In this document: one piece after another, positions 35,095 through 47,133 of the stretch
Position numbering within the stretch: position 1 is the first letter of the stretch
Layout: each line of letters starts with the position of its first letter
Source of the DNA: Siphlonurus alternatus
Taxonomy: Eukaryota; Arthropoda; Insecta; Ephemeroptera; Siphlonuridae
DNA: 64,000 nt
Assembly (NCBI GenBank): GCA_949825025.1
Contig: OX463785.1
Span: forward strand, 17,051,971 to 17,115,970
Direction of reading: 5' to 3'
Notes under the pieces: model-generated
Seen by the model: only the letters and a program-made list of their open reading frames with translations
Told to the model about the DNA's origin: nothing
The model's database searches: none
Made by a program: the position numbers and the translations under genes

Positions 35095-36838
35095 CTGCTT
35101 CGTTTATATAATTTTAATACAAAATAGGAAAACTCCATTTCATCACAAATGGTGTATGTATTATAGGAGTATAATTAATAATTATATAAGCATATTTTTA
35201 CGTGTATATTGTACCAGAAGGCAATGAAAATTACTCACAATTTAGAGAAAGTTATATGAAAATATTAAATAATATAATTTTATATTATTATACTGTAATA
35301 ATAATCAAATGCGCAACGCATCGTTAAAAATTATTATTCAGAAATGGAAAGTTGATATCATCAACAATTACATTAAATATACGATTACTGTTATAATAAG
35401 TCTTGCGTATTCATTTGAGTGCGCACATTAACAATATGTTTACGGGATTTATAGGACTATTAAAAAAAAAAAAAAAAGAAAGAAAAGAAACGTGCGTCGG
35501 AAATTAATGAGTAATAATGACGTTTTACTTAATAAAGTAGTTTATTAAGGTCATCACAATTAATTTATTATATAGAATTATAATAAATTTCTAATATATT
35601 ATATGCAAATTACATTACAGATCGTAAAAACATCGGTCAAGCAAAATAATAGTTAATAGTTAAAAAATAATGTTTAAATGTTACATATGTCTTGATTAAA
35701 AGTAAATTTTTAAACTTAAGTTAAAACATTTATTATTTGGTCAAAACATTACATTTCATCAATAAGATAGGTGCACACATGCTATAATGGTCACAAGAAA
35801 AAAATTACATTTTATAATTGTTATAAATAATATAATGCATGCATAATAATTACGTGAATTTTTTTTAACGTATTAGAAAAACACAGGAAGTTCCACTTTT
35901 GTTCACAAATTATATAAAACATTTTGTGTGTGGGAGTTTTAACTGGTTTACAAAAGAATTTACCTTGAAATTTATTATCTTTTGTAAAGTAACCTTAAAG
36001 TACGTGAAACCGCGTGGCTTCGTGTTAACCCAGAGATAAAAATTAACTTTTTTTGTTATTCACATTTTATTTTATTAAACACACGAATTTGGGTGAATTT
36101 CCAAAAATAATGCATAAGTTAAAAAATACAATATTTACTAAAGATAGGAAGAAAATAGTAAAAGTCAAGGAATTCATACTTTCTTTCACAGTTTCATTTA
36201 TTTTCTTTTATTTTTTATTTTTTTTTTAGTCAGAATTTATTGAAAAGACCCCTTTTCTCAGGGATGCATCTATAAGTGCAGGCATAGCTTATAATTTAAG
36301 AAGAAATTAACACTTTTTTAATTAAATTAAATACACAGACTATTTTATTATTAAATCTCATGTAAATTGAATCACGTGGCCCCCCAAAAAATTTACTCTA
36401 GGGCAGTTTTTTTTTTTTTTTCGTGTTTAGCGCCCTTATACTATGTATATAGCATAGTACAGGGTACGAAATGTCACCAACCGCCACTGCATGACTTGAG
36501 AGATTTCAAAAGTTTAGATTTAGATTATTTGCAGACAACATTAATTTTTTTAAGAAAACAATTTTTACCACAAGTATATAATTCTCTAAAGCTTTGGTCG
36601 TACCTTCCTGCACTGATGAGGATGTTTTCATTATATTTTATTTATTTAAACGTCTTTACATGGCGAGAGTTAATAAGGCATGAATGAATGAGGCCTTTTT
36701 TGTCTCTAACCAATAGTTTTACAATATTATATTACATTAGATGTAAGAATAATATAAAATGTTTGAAACAATTGCAGTGATAAATTGTTAATTGTTAAAA
36801 GTTACAATTAATAATTACTTAATTAAATAAAACTTACA

Positions 36839-37209
36839 GATGAAAAAGTTATAAGCACTGATTCATTAGATTTGTAAAGGTTTTGATTTTTGTTTTGTTT
36901 GTTTTGTTTGTATTTGTTTTTACTTTTTACGTGTCAAGTGTTTCTTGATATACTTTTGTCACAATACTTCACTGTTCATTATTACACTGTCACACACTAA
37001 ACAACACACATGTATGCATGATACTTAATTATACTAAAAATACTTGACAGTGTTACAATTAAGTATCATACATGTGTGTTGTTTATTGTATGACAGTGTA
37101 ATAATGGACAGTGAAGTGTTGTGACGAAAGCATCAAGAAACACTGGACACGTAAAAAACAAAAAAACATTTACAAATCTAATGAATCAGTGCTCATAACT
37201 TTTTCATCA
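36839..37209. repeat. Foldback, ~370 bp
   Basis: Outer arms ATGAAAAAGTTATAAGCACT / AGTGCTCATAACTTTTTCAT. Inner arms include CACGTGTCAAGTGTTTCTTG and TAAACAACACACATGTATG. The two sides differ at scattered positions. Confidence 0.75.
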
Positions 37210-37730
37210 TATCTAATTTTAGGATATAGAGGTCAACATGTGCTATACAAGCATTCCGTAACTTAATAAATATAACTTGTATAATTAAATAATTAATATT
37301 ACAAAGGATATTCACATGGAACAGCATAAATACTAATATAGGAATTTTGAATACTCAAATTTGATTTGAAATTTCAATATTAATTAAATCTAGCAACATA
37401 ATAATATATATATATGGTACTACAATTTTGTAGGCTTACATCTAGAGCATTTTTATTTTTTATATATCAATTTATATTAATTTAATAATTTAACTTGAAA
37501 TTTTATAAATAAAACTAATTACAAATGTTAACATTGATATTGATGTATTAAATTATGATAATTAAGTTTTATTAGAAAAAGTATTGCTCTCCTAATTCAA
37601 AAGGAGACTAATTTACCTGATAATTTAAACTAATTCAAATTTAATTGAAACAATAAATAAATATGAACCGTCGTTATGATTAAATTATAATAATTCTATA
37701 CTACTATCAATCCATCAATTACTGCGTTTA

Positions 37731-38170
37731 CATGCCTTTTAAAACATCCACTCTCAATTATAAGAAATTGACTTTTCAGTATACTTTTATTTTCATCTTA
37801 TCATTTTTAGTATTGAGTACATTGAATCTTATTTTCAGTATTTTTCGCTTTTTTAAAGTATACAAATTCTACTGTGATCTGTGATTAAACAGAGTCAAAA
37901 TATAAAGTACAGGAATTGTTCTTATAAAGAGGCAATTAATGGCCGTAAGTTGCAGCCAACCTATCCTAGAAAAATCGGAGAATTATCCAAGAAATTTAAT
38001 GTTAATTATAGTAAATAATCCACGGATAATTCTCAGATTATTCTCGGATAGGTAGCTGCAACTTACCACCATAATAGTTTCTAAATATTTAGTGTAGTTT
38101 CGATGCCCCATGATATTCTCATATGACGTCATTGATCCGTTTACTAAATCTACCACATGTAAACGCAGTG
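37731..38170. repeat. CTGCGTTTACATG-end element containing another hairpin
   Basis: Termini ACTGCGTTTACATG and CATGTAAACGCAGT. Inside, at 37941-38072, is a separate hairpin with arms GTAAGTTGCAGCCAACCTATCC and its complement; this is either nested or the core of the same element. Confidence 0.7.
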
Positions 38171-38288
38171 AATGAAAACGAACTTAAAATTCTATCTTAG
38201 TAATTATTATTAAAATCGTTATGAAATATTAAATAACTTATTATAATTATATAGTTCTCCTGCAGTATATTTCTACCGCCTCTGGTGT

Positions 38289-41200
38289 TCAATACGGGAA
38301 GTAGAAGTTCTTGTTGTATTCCTGCGGGAAATGGAACCCGGAGTGTCGATGTCCGGTGTGATAGGTCACGTGTCTGGCGTTGTGACGCTGGGTTGGACGT
38401 CGGTTGGAGATAATCCGACCCTCGTGACCTTCCACCTGACGGAACTCCGCGATCTGAGCACCAGAGACATTGTTGTAATATTGTCTTACATTAATTGTTG
38501 TCATATTCAATATACACCTCGGGACAGCACACCCCTGCAGAATTTTCAGCTCCAAGTGACAGTGAAATGCAGATTTGTAATATTTGGGGAGGTAAGAAGA
38601 GCCCCCAGTAGAATAGGCATCCCCAAAAAAGTTCTAGCTATAGTATTTCATTTTTTATTTTATTTAATTTATTTTTTCTTTTTTAACATAATTATATGGA
38701 GGTTGGGTCCACAAACAGAGCAAGGGTATAATATAATTTGATGGTGTCCACATATATTTCATTACACTTATGGACATTCAATTTACGCATTAATTATATG
38801 TGATAATAGTATAAATGTTTATTGAGCAGAACAATAAAATATATGTACACTCGTCGTCTTGGAAAATTTCCCACTTGCTGCAGTCTTGTTAATCACCATG
38901 CACTGTGTGTTATTCTGATGAGGCATTGTGATTAACAAGGACGCAATTGCAAATTTTTCGATGCGATGACTAGATAAAAAGAATATAGTAATTAAAAAAA
39001 TGTTACCTGATCTTCGCCGATATATCCGTGGTGTTTCAAGACGATCCAAATGATGTTCTCAGTGCAAGGGGGCGTGGTCAGCGAACCCTGTGAAATGTGT
39101 AAAAAGATCAGTCCATTTGAATGTACAGTCATCGCCTTGGAAAATTTCCCTTTGAAACCTTCTTAATAACCATGCCCCGTAAGAATAACACAGGACATGA
39201 TGATTAATAAGGTTGCAAATGGTAAATTTTCCAAGCCGACGAGTGTACCTAATTGCTTCGAAAAGTTGTGATCGTGGTATTTTTTATGTTCTTATAATAT
39301 AGGAACTTACTGCTTTTGAATAAATAGAAACAGGTACTGTTTTTGTGCCTTCAGACTGAAATACAGGCAAAATTTTTAAAGTAGGCATTTCTTTGCTTGA
39401 AGTTGCAATTGCCTCAGGTATAATTTAATAAGGTGAGTCGCCTAATTATAATATTCAGGGTAAAATAAAATTTAAAGAAAACTCGCCATTGAATTTTTTT
39501 TCTTTAAATAGTTAATACCAAAAACTCCCGGTCCAAAATTAACCAGCATTGATTATGTCACCATATTATATACCCATAGGAAGACCAGGAATGTGATTAA
39601 TATATATTTTTGCATGCAACTTATTTTTATTAAATGTTATTATGTTTAGCTACAACAAAATTATGCCATGAAAATTTCAATCATTGCTATAATACTATGA
39701 CACTACAAGTAACAATGGAAAAGCATTTAACGTACCTGGTAAGTGTAATATTGTTGCGAGTTTAAATATTGTCTCAGCCACCACATTGTGTCCTCAGGTA
39801 TGGTCGCATTAGATCCACCTACTCGCACCTGAGTCAGGGCAGACACCAGGTCGTACATCTCAGGGTTATCGTATCGCGAAGCCTGCAAGAAATAATTCTC
39901 CAAATATAACGCATGTGGAGACACGACATTATTTATTGATTTATTGTATTTTTGTGTTACTCCCTATTTTTTTCAACAAAATATCTTTCATTATAAAACT
40001 TAATTGATTATAATTATTATTTTATTATCTCATACTGTATTTTAAAATTTTACATTAAATTAAATTACTATACATAGTATTTTAAAAATATAATATACTA
40101 TTTTTAAAAAAGAATTAATTTTTTTATTTTTCATTTATTTTATTAAAATTATTATAAAATATTATTTAAAAATTGATTTTAATTTTTTTTTTCAATTATT
40201 ATGTTTTATCAATTTGTGCTAAATGCATCTTATAAATTAATTTAAGGTATTCAGGTGTTTTACCTTTAGGAAAAGAGCCACCACCGCCAAACCGTCCGGC
40301 GCCTTTGAGGCCTTCTCTATGGTGACGTACTTGCTCTTGTAGTGGACCATGTGGACCTCCATTCCGTAACTGTGACACAAATACTACTGTATAACGGGGG
40401 CTTATTTTTGGGTCAGTATAAACAATAGGCTATACCGATCTCAATTTGTTTGATACAGAAATGAATAAAGAGTGCAAAGTTGCATCTTCTAGCCATTTCT
40501 GAAAATATAATAATTCGTTAGATGTGAAAATTAAAAATAAAGCATGCCACTTTCTTGAATTAATTGAATTCAATGAAATAAAAATTAAGTATAACGATTA
40601 TGTACCCAATATTAATAGGTGAAATAATTATTTAATTTAATTAATATTCAAAAATACAAAGCTTTATAAATAAATTTAAACATAACTTCGTAATATAGGC
40701 CAGATTATTAATTTTTTGTAATATTTGGCTAGAAAACGTCGAAATTTGAATGCATTATTAACATTTTTTTTTTAACACGGTCCTTAAAATCATTATGTAC
40801 TATAAACGTGATAAATATTTGCGATGCAATACGTGCTTAATATTTGTGTGACATTTGCAGCACAATTTTAAAGTTGATAAGTTTTGATATGGAATAAAAA
40901 ATTTATTTTGATACCTTTCGTTAATAAGATTACATCAGTATATTTCTATATTTAATTCGTACAAAATTACATAATAATAATACAAAAATATGATAATTAG
41001 TGTAAAATTGAATATCATATTGCATATTGCAAATATTTACAATACATATTTGAGGTCATAAATTTAATAAATTCAATAAAATCATGCAGGGTTATTGTTT
41101 GCTACTCACAATCGGTGGTGCAGCGAGTGTTCACTGCCCGCGGTGTGTCTGCCCCAGTGGAAGTGGATCTGAGAGAGGACGTACTCTGAGGAGAGAGGAC

Positions 41201-43969
41201 CTCCGCGCAACGTCGGACGACCTCGCGTGTTGGAGAACGTTACCTCCACTGTGGGACACAAAATGAGATTTTTCAAATATTATTTTTAGGTGACGATCAT
41301 ATATATGTTTATAGAGTTGTTTGCTTTTTATATTGGGGGATATTTACGAAGCACTTCAACCCCCATTTAAGCCTCGATTTCTATCCCTGGTGCTAAACCA
41401 GGGGCTGTAAACCATAGGGATGAACCATAGTTAGCCTCTGGTTTAGCACCAAGGATAGAAATCGAGGCTTAAATGGGGGTTGAAGTGCTTCGTGCATGTC
41501 CCCCATTATGTTTACTTAAGACTTAGAAAGAAAGAGGTTACAGTAGATATACGCAGGGTCTCTCCAGGCGCGGATCGAGGGAAAGTGGATTTAACACGGT
41601 TAATATAGGCTTTACACACACTTCATTTTTTTTTAACATTGATGTTACGAAGGCAGCCCTCCCAGTCCCCTAAAATTGTTTTCTGGGTCCGCGCCTGATG
41701 GCATCGGAAGGGAACATTTTTTTTTCACCCCTCATAAGAGGAACTGTACTAGTTTCTAGCACTTCTATAATTATGTTAATCGCATTCAAGGTTCAGGGAA
41801 CATTTAATTTTTACTTTTACAATATTACATTTTTCTTACTCCCAAATACATGTCACAAAAGTGGATTTGACACGGTTAATATAGGCTTTACACCCACTCC
41901 ATTTTTTTTAACATCGGTCTTACGAAGGCAGTCCTCTCGCCCCCTATTTTTTTTTTTTTTTTTTGTCCGCGCCTGATGGCATCGGAAGGGATCAACAAAA
42001 TCGTAAGCAATATGCAACACGTTGGGTCCACGAAAATGGAAGTTATAAATAATTACGTGTAGTTCTCACCTGAATGGAAAGTGTTTCTGATCTCCAAGTC
42101 CTCTCCTCGAGGTTTCCAATGTCCCCGCCACTTGAGAGATGGCAGCACTGCATCGATGATACATTCCTCCTCATTAATGTCGATGGGAGATTGACGAAAA
42201 CCGCCGCAAGTCGAAAACTGTTCACTCCAAGTCTCCGGTCCTGGGGACAAATATAAGAACTCTCATTGGTCTAGGAGAGGTCATGTGACTAATCAACATT
42301 CAGAAAATGTCACCAAAAACAAATTAATGTATTGTGTTTTCTTTTTAAATTTTATTTAATTGTTTCTTTTGATAAATATTAGAATAAAGTAAAGTAAATC
42401 ATGATGCACCCTCATAAATATTAATATAATCATATAATTGACTATTTCTCTCATGGATACAGTTAAAATTTACAAAAAAAAATGTAGATAAAAATAAGTA
42501 ATACTTTTCCTTTTAATATTAATTTCAATAAAATACAATAATACCAAGTAAAAAAATATTTTCTGAATAGTAATAGCATATAAATTATACATGAGTGTAA
42601 TATAAACAATAAATAATTATTGGTTAATTTTACTTCAAAATCATTGTATATAATATGCACTTACCATTTTCCTTGGAATATCCAAATTCCTCGGGCTTAG
42701 ATATGACATCTACTATGTAGGATCCATGACAACCTGTAATCAAAATGTTCAGGTATTACTGCATGTTATATACTTGATGTTTAAAGTAATTAATACAGAC
42801 ACCTAATTTTAATTTTATTTTACAATTTTTATTAATTTATGGCTTTATTAGCAATCCATCAGCATTCGCCTGGTTGAGACTGAGGGAACTATGGAAACCT
42901 CAGTCAGGATGGTCGGCAACTGATGGAAGATGTCATCAGTCAAGTGTGTGTTCTTTAGCAACTTGTGAAAAATTTGGGACTGCCTGGGATCGAACTCACG
43001 ACCATCAGATTTATACGAACTTTCAGAGCAAAACATTGCGTCAAGTGCCCGGTTGTAAACCTTGTAAGAATGTGATTAACATGTAGTGCATTAAGTTTAT
43101 TAATTAATAAATTTATGAAAATTTATTCGGCAACATTTTCAATTATTAAAAACCGTACATTATTATTATTTTTAAACTGTATATATATAATAAATATAAT
43201 TGTATTTAATTATAATAAAAACATGATTTTTAGTTATAAGTTATAATAATTTTGTTTGCATTGTATATATGTTAAAGAAATAAAAACAAAAATAAAATTA
43301 TGAATGTCTATCAATTAATTTTTTACGCAATAATTGTTATATTATGTAAGACTTAAAATTTTAAAATATTTAATAGAATTACACTTCTCGTGTTCTTGAT
43401 CAGGAAAAAAAATAAAAAAAAGAAGCATAATATACACTTTGGGCAACATTAAAATACTTTGATCAATTTTGAATATTGAATCTACTTAACAGTTAAAAAA
43501 TTAAATGCAATTAATACTATAAAATTTCAAATTCAAAATAATGAAATTACTTAGGATTAACTATAATACTAAAATTTGAAATTAAAAATAGGTATATTAT
43601 AAATGAATCAGCACTTTTACCTGATCAGGAGTTCTATATTAAATAATTCATGCAAAAAGGTAACTTTTTATGTTCAGGGCTAGCTGTTTCTCACAAGATC
43701 GCAGCTTCGTATCGCATGTCTTCGTATGATAAGAAATTTAGAACCGCGCTTCTAAATGAGAAAAGGTGAGGATATGATCGCAGAAATAAGTCTGTCTGTG
43801 ACCCGTCTTTAAGAGATTTATAAGATATTGTTAAAAAAAAAATATATGCTTTTTATATAGAAGTCTCGATCATACTTTTTTTTATAGTATAAAAGTAAAA
43901 GAAAAGGCACTTACCTGCTATAAAAATCACGATTGCCGCAGCAGTAAGTACAAATTTCGTACTTGACAT
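38289..43969 (-). CDS. CA5: secreted alpha-carbonic anhydrase, CA4 paralogue, 310 aa
   Basis: Exons in transcript order: 43915-43969, 42665-42733, 42070-42240, 41110-41248, 40264-40369, 39736-39882, 39007-39087, 38289-38453 (933 nt). The leader MSSTKFVLTAAAIVIFIAG bears no resemblance to the CA4 leader, though both exons are 55 nt long and end in the same phase. The mature part follows CA4 closely: GCHGSYI, FGYSKENGPETW, zinc ligands H127, H129, H151, shuttle H97, E138, T233, bridge cysteines C53 and C237, and C20/C68. One codon is missing at the start of the 39736-39882 exon relative to CA4. The His-rich tail (VTYHTGHRHSGFHFPQEY..) has drifted more than the core. Introns have mariner-like hairpins and a harbinger-like hairpin. 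Confidence 0.93.
38845..38972. repeat. TACAGTCGTCGCC-family hairpin
   Basis: Outer TACACTCGTCGTCTTGGAAA, arms around CTTGTTAATCACCATGCACT; located 35 bp from the CA5 exon at 39007. Confidence 0.7.
39124..39247. repeat. TACAGTCGTCGCC-family hairpin
   Basis: The ends are TACAGTCATCGCCTTGGAAA and its complement, with the TTAATAACCATGCCC..GAATAACAC core. It flanks the other side of the same CA5 exon. Confidence 0.7.
41335..41504. repeat. Hairpin element, ATTCACGAAGC-end family
   Basis: Ends GGGGGATATTTACGAAGC and GCTTCGTGCATGTCCCCC, with ATT on both sides (41332-41334 and 41505-41507). Arms nearly match those of 23347-23513. Confidence 0.8.
41565..41995. repeat. Composite repeat with GCGCGGATC / GTCCGCGCCTG ends
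   Basis: Two direct copies (about 41589-41712 and 41865-41991) share GGTTAATATAGGCTTTACAC and CCGCGCCTGATGGCATCGGA. The outer ends CCAGGCGCGGATC and GGTCCGCGCCTG are inverted, so this may be a tandemly duplicated MITE. Lies in a CA5 intron, 75 bp from exon 3. Confidence 0.6.
42845..43086 (-). repeat. SINE-like element, tRNA-related
   Basis: On the minus strand it contains GGTCGTGAGTTCGATCCC, close to a tRNA B-box, followed by a body with ACTGAGGTTTCCATAGTTCCC. The body recurs as fragments near 27905, 45175 and 48530. This suggests a dispersed tRNA-derived SINE; the A-box is not clear. Confidence 0.55.
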
Positions 43970-45603
43970 TGTGCCACCTGGCTAGCGAATGATTATACTA
44001 ACAATGTTAAGAGAAGCATTAAAGAACCTTGGGATATCCTTTGTTTTGCACCGCAGCCGCAGCGACTTGTCACTTCCTAATAGAAGGGTTATACAGTCAA
44101 ATTTATGTAATATTCCCTCCGGAAGCGTAAAGTTTCTTGCCTTTCTATTTTTATTTTAGTGTTGCAATTTTATACTAATTGGTTAGTAATTCTATTACAA
44201 AAACGCTCAGCAAAATTTCAAAACTGAATAACAAACAGAACAGTTAAATAATTTACACTTCCGGCTACTTCCGGTGAGAATATATAATTAATTTGACTGT
44301 ACCTCCCGCTCATATATTCTTCACGGTGTTATATATTATCAAGGTTCTACATCGGAAGTAACGCTATATTAGACAAAAAGTTGATTTGACCTTGAATTCA
44401 GGCGTCTACCTCCTTGCATCAATTAACATGGATGCAGATATAAAGCTTGAATTGATCATTACAATAATAGTTTTGTTATAAGAGCTGTAGATAAATGAAC
44501 TTCCTGGTCCAGTTAGAATCTGCTCTGAAAGGGGATTTCCTATATAATAGTGTTTTAAGAAACAATGAAACAATATGTATGTATGTATATAAATAGTTTA
44601 TTGTAATTAATTTTGGCTTGACGAAAGCATGCAGGTAGCCATGCACCAGCAAGTGAGAGTGCCATTTTCTGCAATTCGCACCAAATAATGTAAATTGTGT
44701 ATTTTTTAGCGAACTTAAACTTAACTTAATATTGAACTTAAATTCACATTCTATTTTCAAGTAAAATAATTAATATTTTAATATGGGAGTTTAATATAGG
44801 TAGAAAAAATTACAATTTAAATAAAATTTCTCGAGTTATATTAACAGCCATTTTCTTAAATTTTTTATACCTCATTCAATCAATTAATTATAATGATAGG
44901 ATTTATTGGTCATAAGTTATCAATATATTTCAATCAATTAGCATTGATGAGTATGATTTTTTCTTTAGAAATATGAAAAATCATTGCATTGAAAAAAAAA
45001 TTATTTCATAATGTTTTCTAATTCAGTTTAGCTAGTGATTGTTATTCGAGATCATGATTTACTAAAAAGTGGTTTACATATTAATGGTGAATATAATTAA
45101 ATAAATAATTTTCTCTCTCTCTCTCTTCAGGTAATTTTATCTCATGACTACTATATTACTATATTACATGATCTGTGGGAACCATGGAAACTTAAGATTA
45201 GATGGTCGATTCAGAAACTACGAATACACATCTTCCTAATTTATAAATTTACAATTTTCCCTACAATTTGTCATTGCGATATGCATTTTTAGACAGCAAT
45301 TAACTTTGGAATGTACGAAAATAAAACAATTGAAATTTTCTAAATTATATATATATTTTTTTTCACTAGGTCTTGCGATGTAATTATACTTACATTAATA
45401 AAATGCAAAATTTTATCGAGTGCATTCAAATGATGCTGTGGGTAAATTAACCTGCATATTTTTCTTATTGCATATTTGAATATAGAATCTCAAGTTATAT
45501 TATATTGTCAATGTTTTCAGATTTTTTGAACCCTTTAAACTCAAAATCTAGAGGAAAGACGCTGTGACATCAAAATCAGGCAATGTCTTCCTCTTATTGT
45601 GTG

Positions 45604-46005
45604 TTAAGCTAGAGATAACGCCGGTCAGCTGTTTTTTTAGCTCCATTTGATTAACATGTAAACCTTAGCAAATTCACAAAAATTCTGATTTTTTTTAGAG
45701 GCAGATATTGAATATTAGTGCCTAAATGTCATAGAAAAAATTTCAAAACAATTTAACGAGCCGATTTTTTTTAATTAATTTTTTAGTTTTTCTCTCCATG
45801 GGAAAGCCCTATGCTGAAAATTAAATAAATTAATTAAAAAGAAATCGGCTCGTTAAATTGTTTTGAAATTTTTTTTATGGCTTTTAGGCACTAATATCTG
45901 CCTCTTAAAAAAATTTCAGAATTTTTGTGAATATTTGTGCTAAGGTTTACATGTTAATCAAATGGAGCTAAAAAAAACAGCTGACCGACGTTATCTCTAC
46001 CTTAA
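45604..46005. repeat. TTAA-flanked foldback MITE (GAGATAACGCC family)
   Basis: Close copy of 1974-2375, with TTAA at both ends and arms TAGAGATAACGCCGGTCAGC and GATTAACATGTAAACCTTAGC. Flanking sequences (TTTTCAGATTTTTTGA to the left and a CCTCTATCCAAATTT block to the right) look like two halves of a degraded MITE-1, so the insertion is nested. Confidence 0.75.
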
Positions 46006-46168
46006 ATATTTAAATGACTATGACGTCACAGCATCTTTCAGATAAATTTTGAGCGTGTTGGAAAAAAAAAAAAAATGTGAAAAATTTTTTCAATACATAA
46101 TTCGAGGTCCTCTATCCAAATTTATCACAAACAAACAAATCATGAAGGTTGTCCCTTCATATGTAAAC

Positions 46169-46338
46169 AAATTTTCCAAACCACGATAGTTATATATGGA
46201 TGAGTACTGTAGGTAACCACCACAAACATATACATGTCCGTCCTGAAGGTGGATGTTTTTGTATATGAAGATGTTTGTTGGTGGTTACCCACAATACTCA
46301 TCCATATACGTACGTGTTATTGTGGTATGGAAAATTTG
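46169..46338. repeat. Foldback, 170 bp
   Basis: Arms CAAATTTTCCAAACCACGAT and its near complement, with inner arms GATGAGTACTGTAGGTAACC and its near complement. Confidence 0.75.
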
Positions 46339-46454
46339 TGTGGTTGAAGCCAGAGACTGTTATACAGGTGCATGTATCTAAAAGTCTCTGCATGGTTTAA
46401 AAAATCAAAATTAAAATTATTTACCTTCTACAAGCAAATTGTATGCTTTCTATA

Positions 46455-46593
46455 TATAATATAATATAATATAATATAATATAATATAATATAATATAAT
46501 ATAATATAATATAATATAATATAATATAATATAATATAATATAATATAATATAATATAATATAATATAATATAATATAATATAATATAATATA
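46455..46593. repeat. (TAATA)n microsatellite
   Basis: About 27 copies of the AATAT pentanucleotide, 139 bp, in the CA5-CA6 gap. Confidence 0.95.
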
Positions 46594-47133
46594 TTTGATA
46601 TATATACATACATAATATTTCATCTGTGTAGAAGCTTCAAATGTTCCCTGGCGGGAAAATTTACCCCATAAGCCATCATGTTAATTACAATTTTTTTTTA
46701 TACGTTACTATCAAAGCTATGACTTTGAAATCATCTCCTACCTCCCAATTGATGGGTCTTCTCATGATAATGAATCAAAAACTTATTTTCCTCTAAAAAA
46801 TTTCTTTAATGTCAAAAAAGCAATTTCAATTTTATTTTTTTTTTTAATACAGGTTTGGATGTTAGGGGAAACAGCTGACTTGAAGCCTCTATTATACAAA
46901 TTAAACCTTGAAATATTCCTATTTATGCTTTATGTCTCTTAATTAAGTCGAGGCATTGGTAAGCAAACTGACCTTCATTAAATTAAAAAAAATATATATA
47001 TATTATATATATGTTTGTAAGTGAAACAAAAATAGTTTCAATCATAATTTATTTTTTGTTTTTTGTTTAAATATTACAGAGTAAGTTATAAATAGTGTAT
47101 GGGACAGAACAAATGATGGAATCTATTTTGATT

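Larger units (their letters stand above)
43970..47133. other. Intergenic CA5-CA6
   Basis: Holds the CA5 promoter region, SINE-like fragments near 45175, a TTAA foldback (45604-46005) that appears to sit inside an eroded MITE-1-like element, a hairpin (46169-46338) and an AT-rich pentanucleotide tract (46455-46593). No gene seen. Confidence 0.6.
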
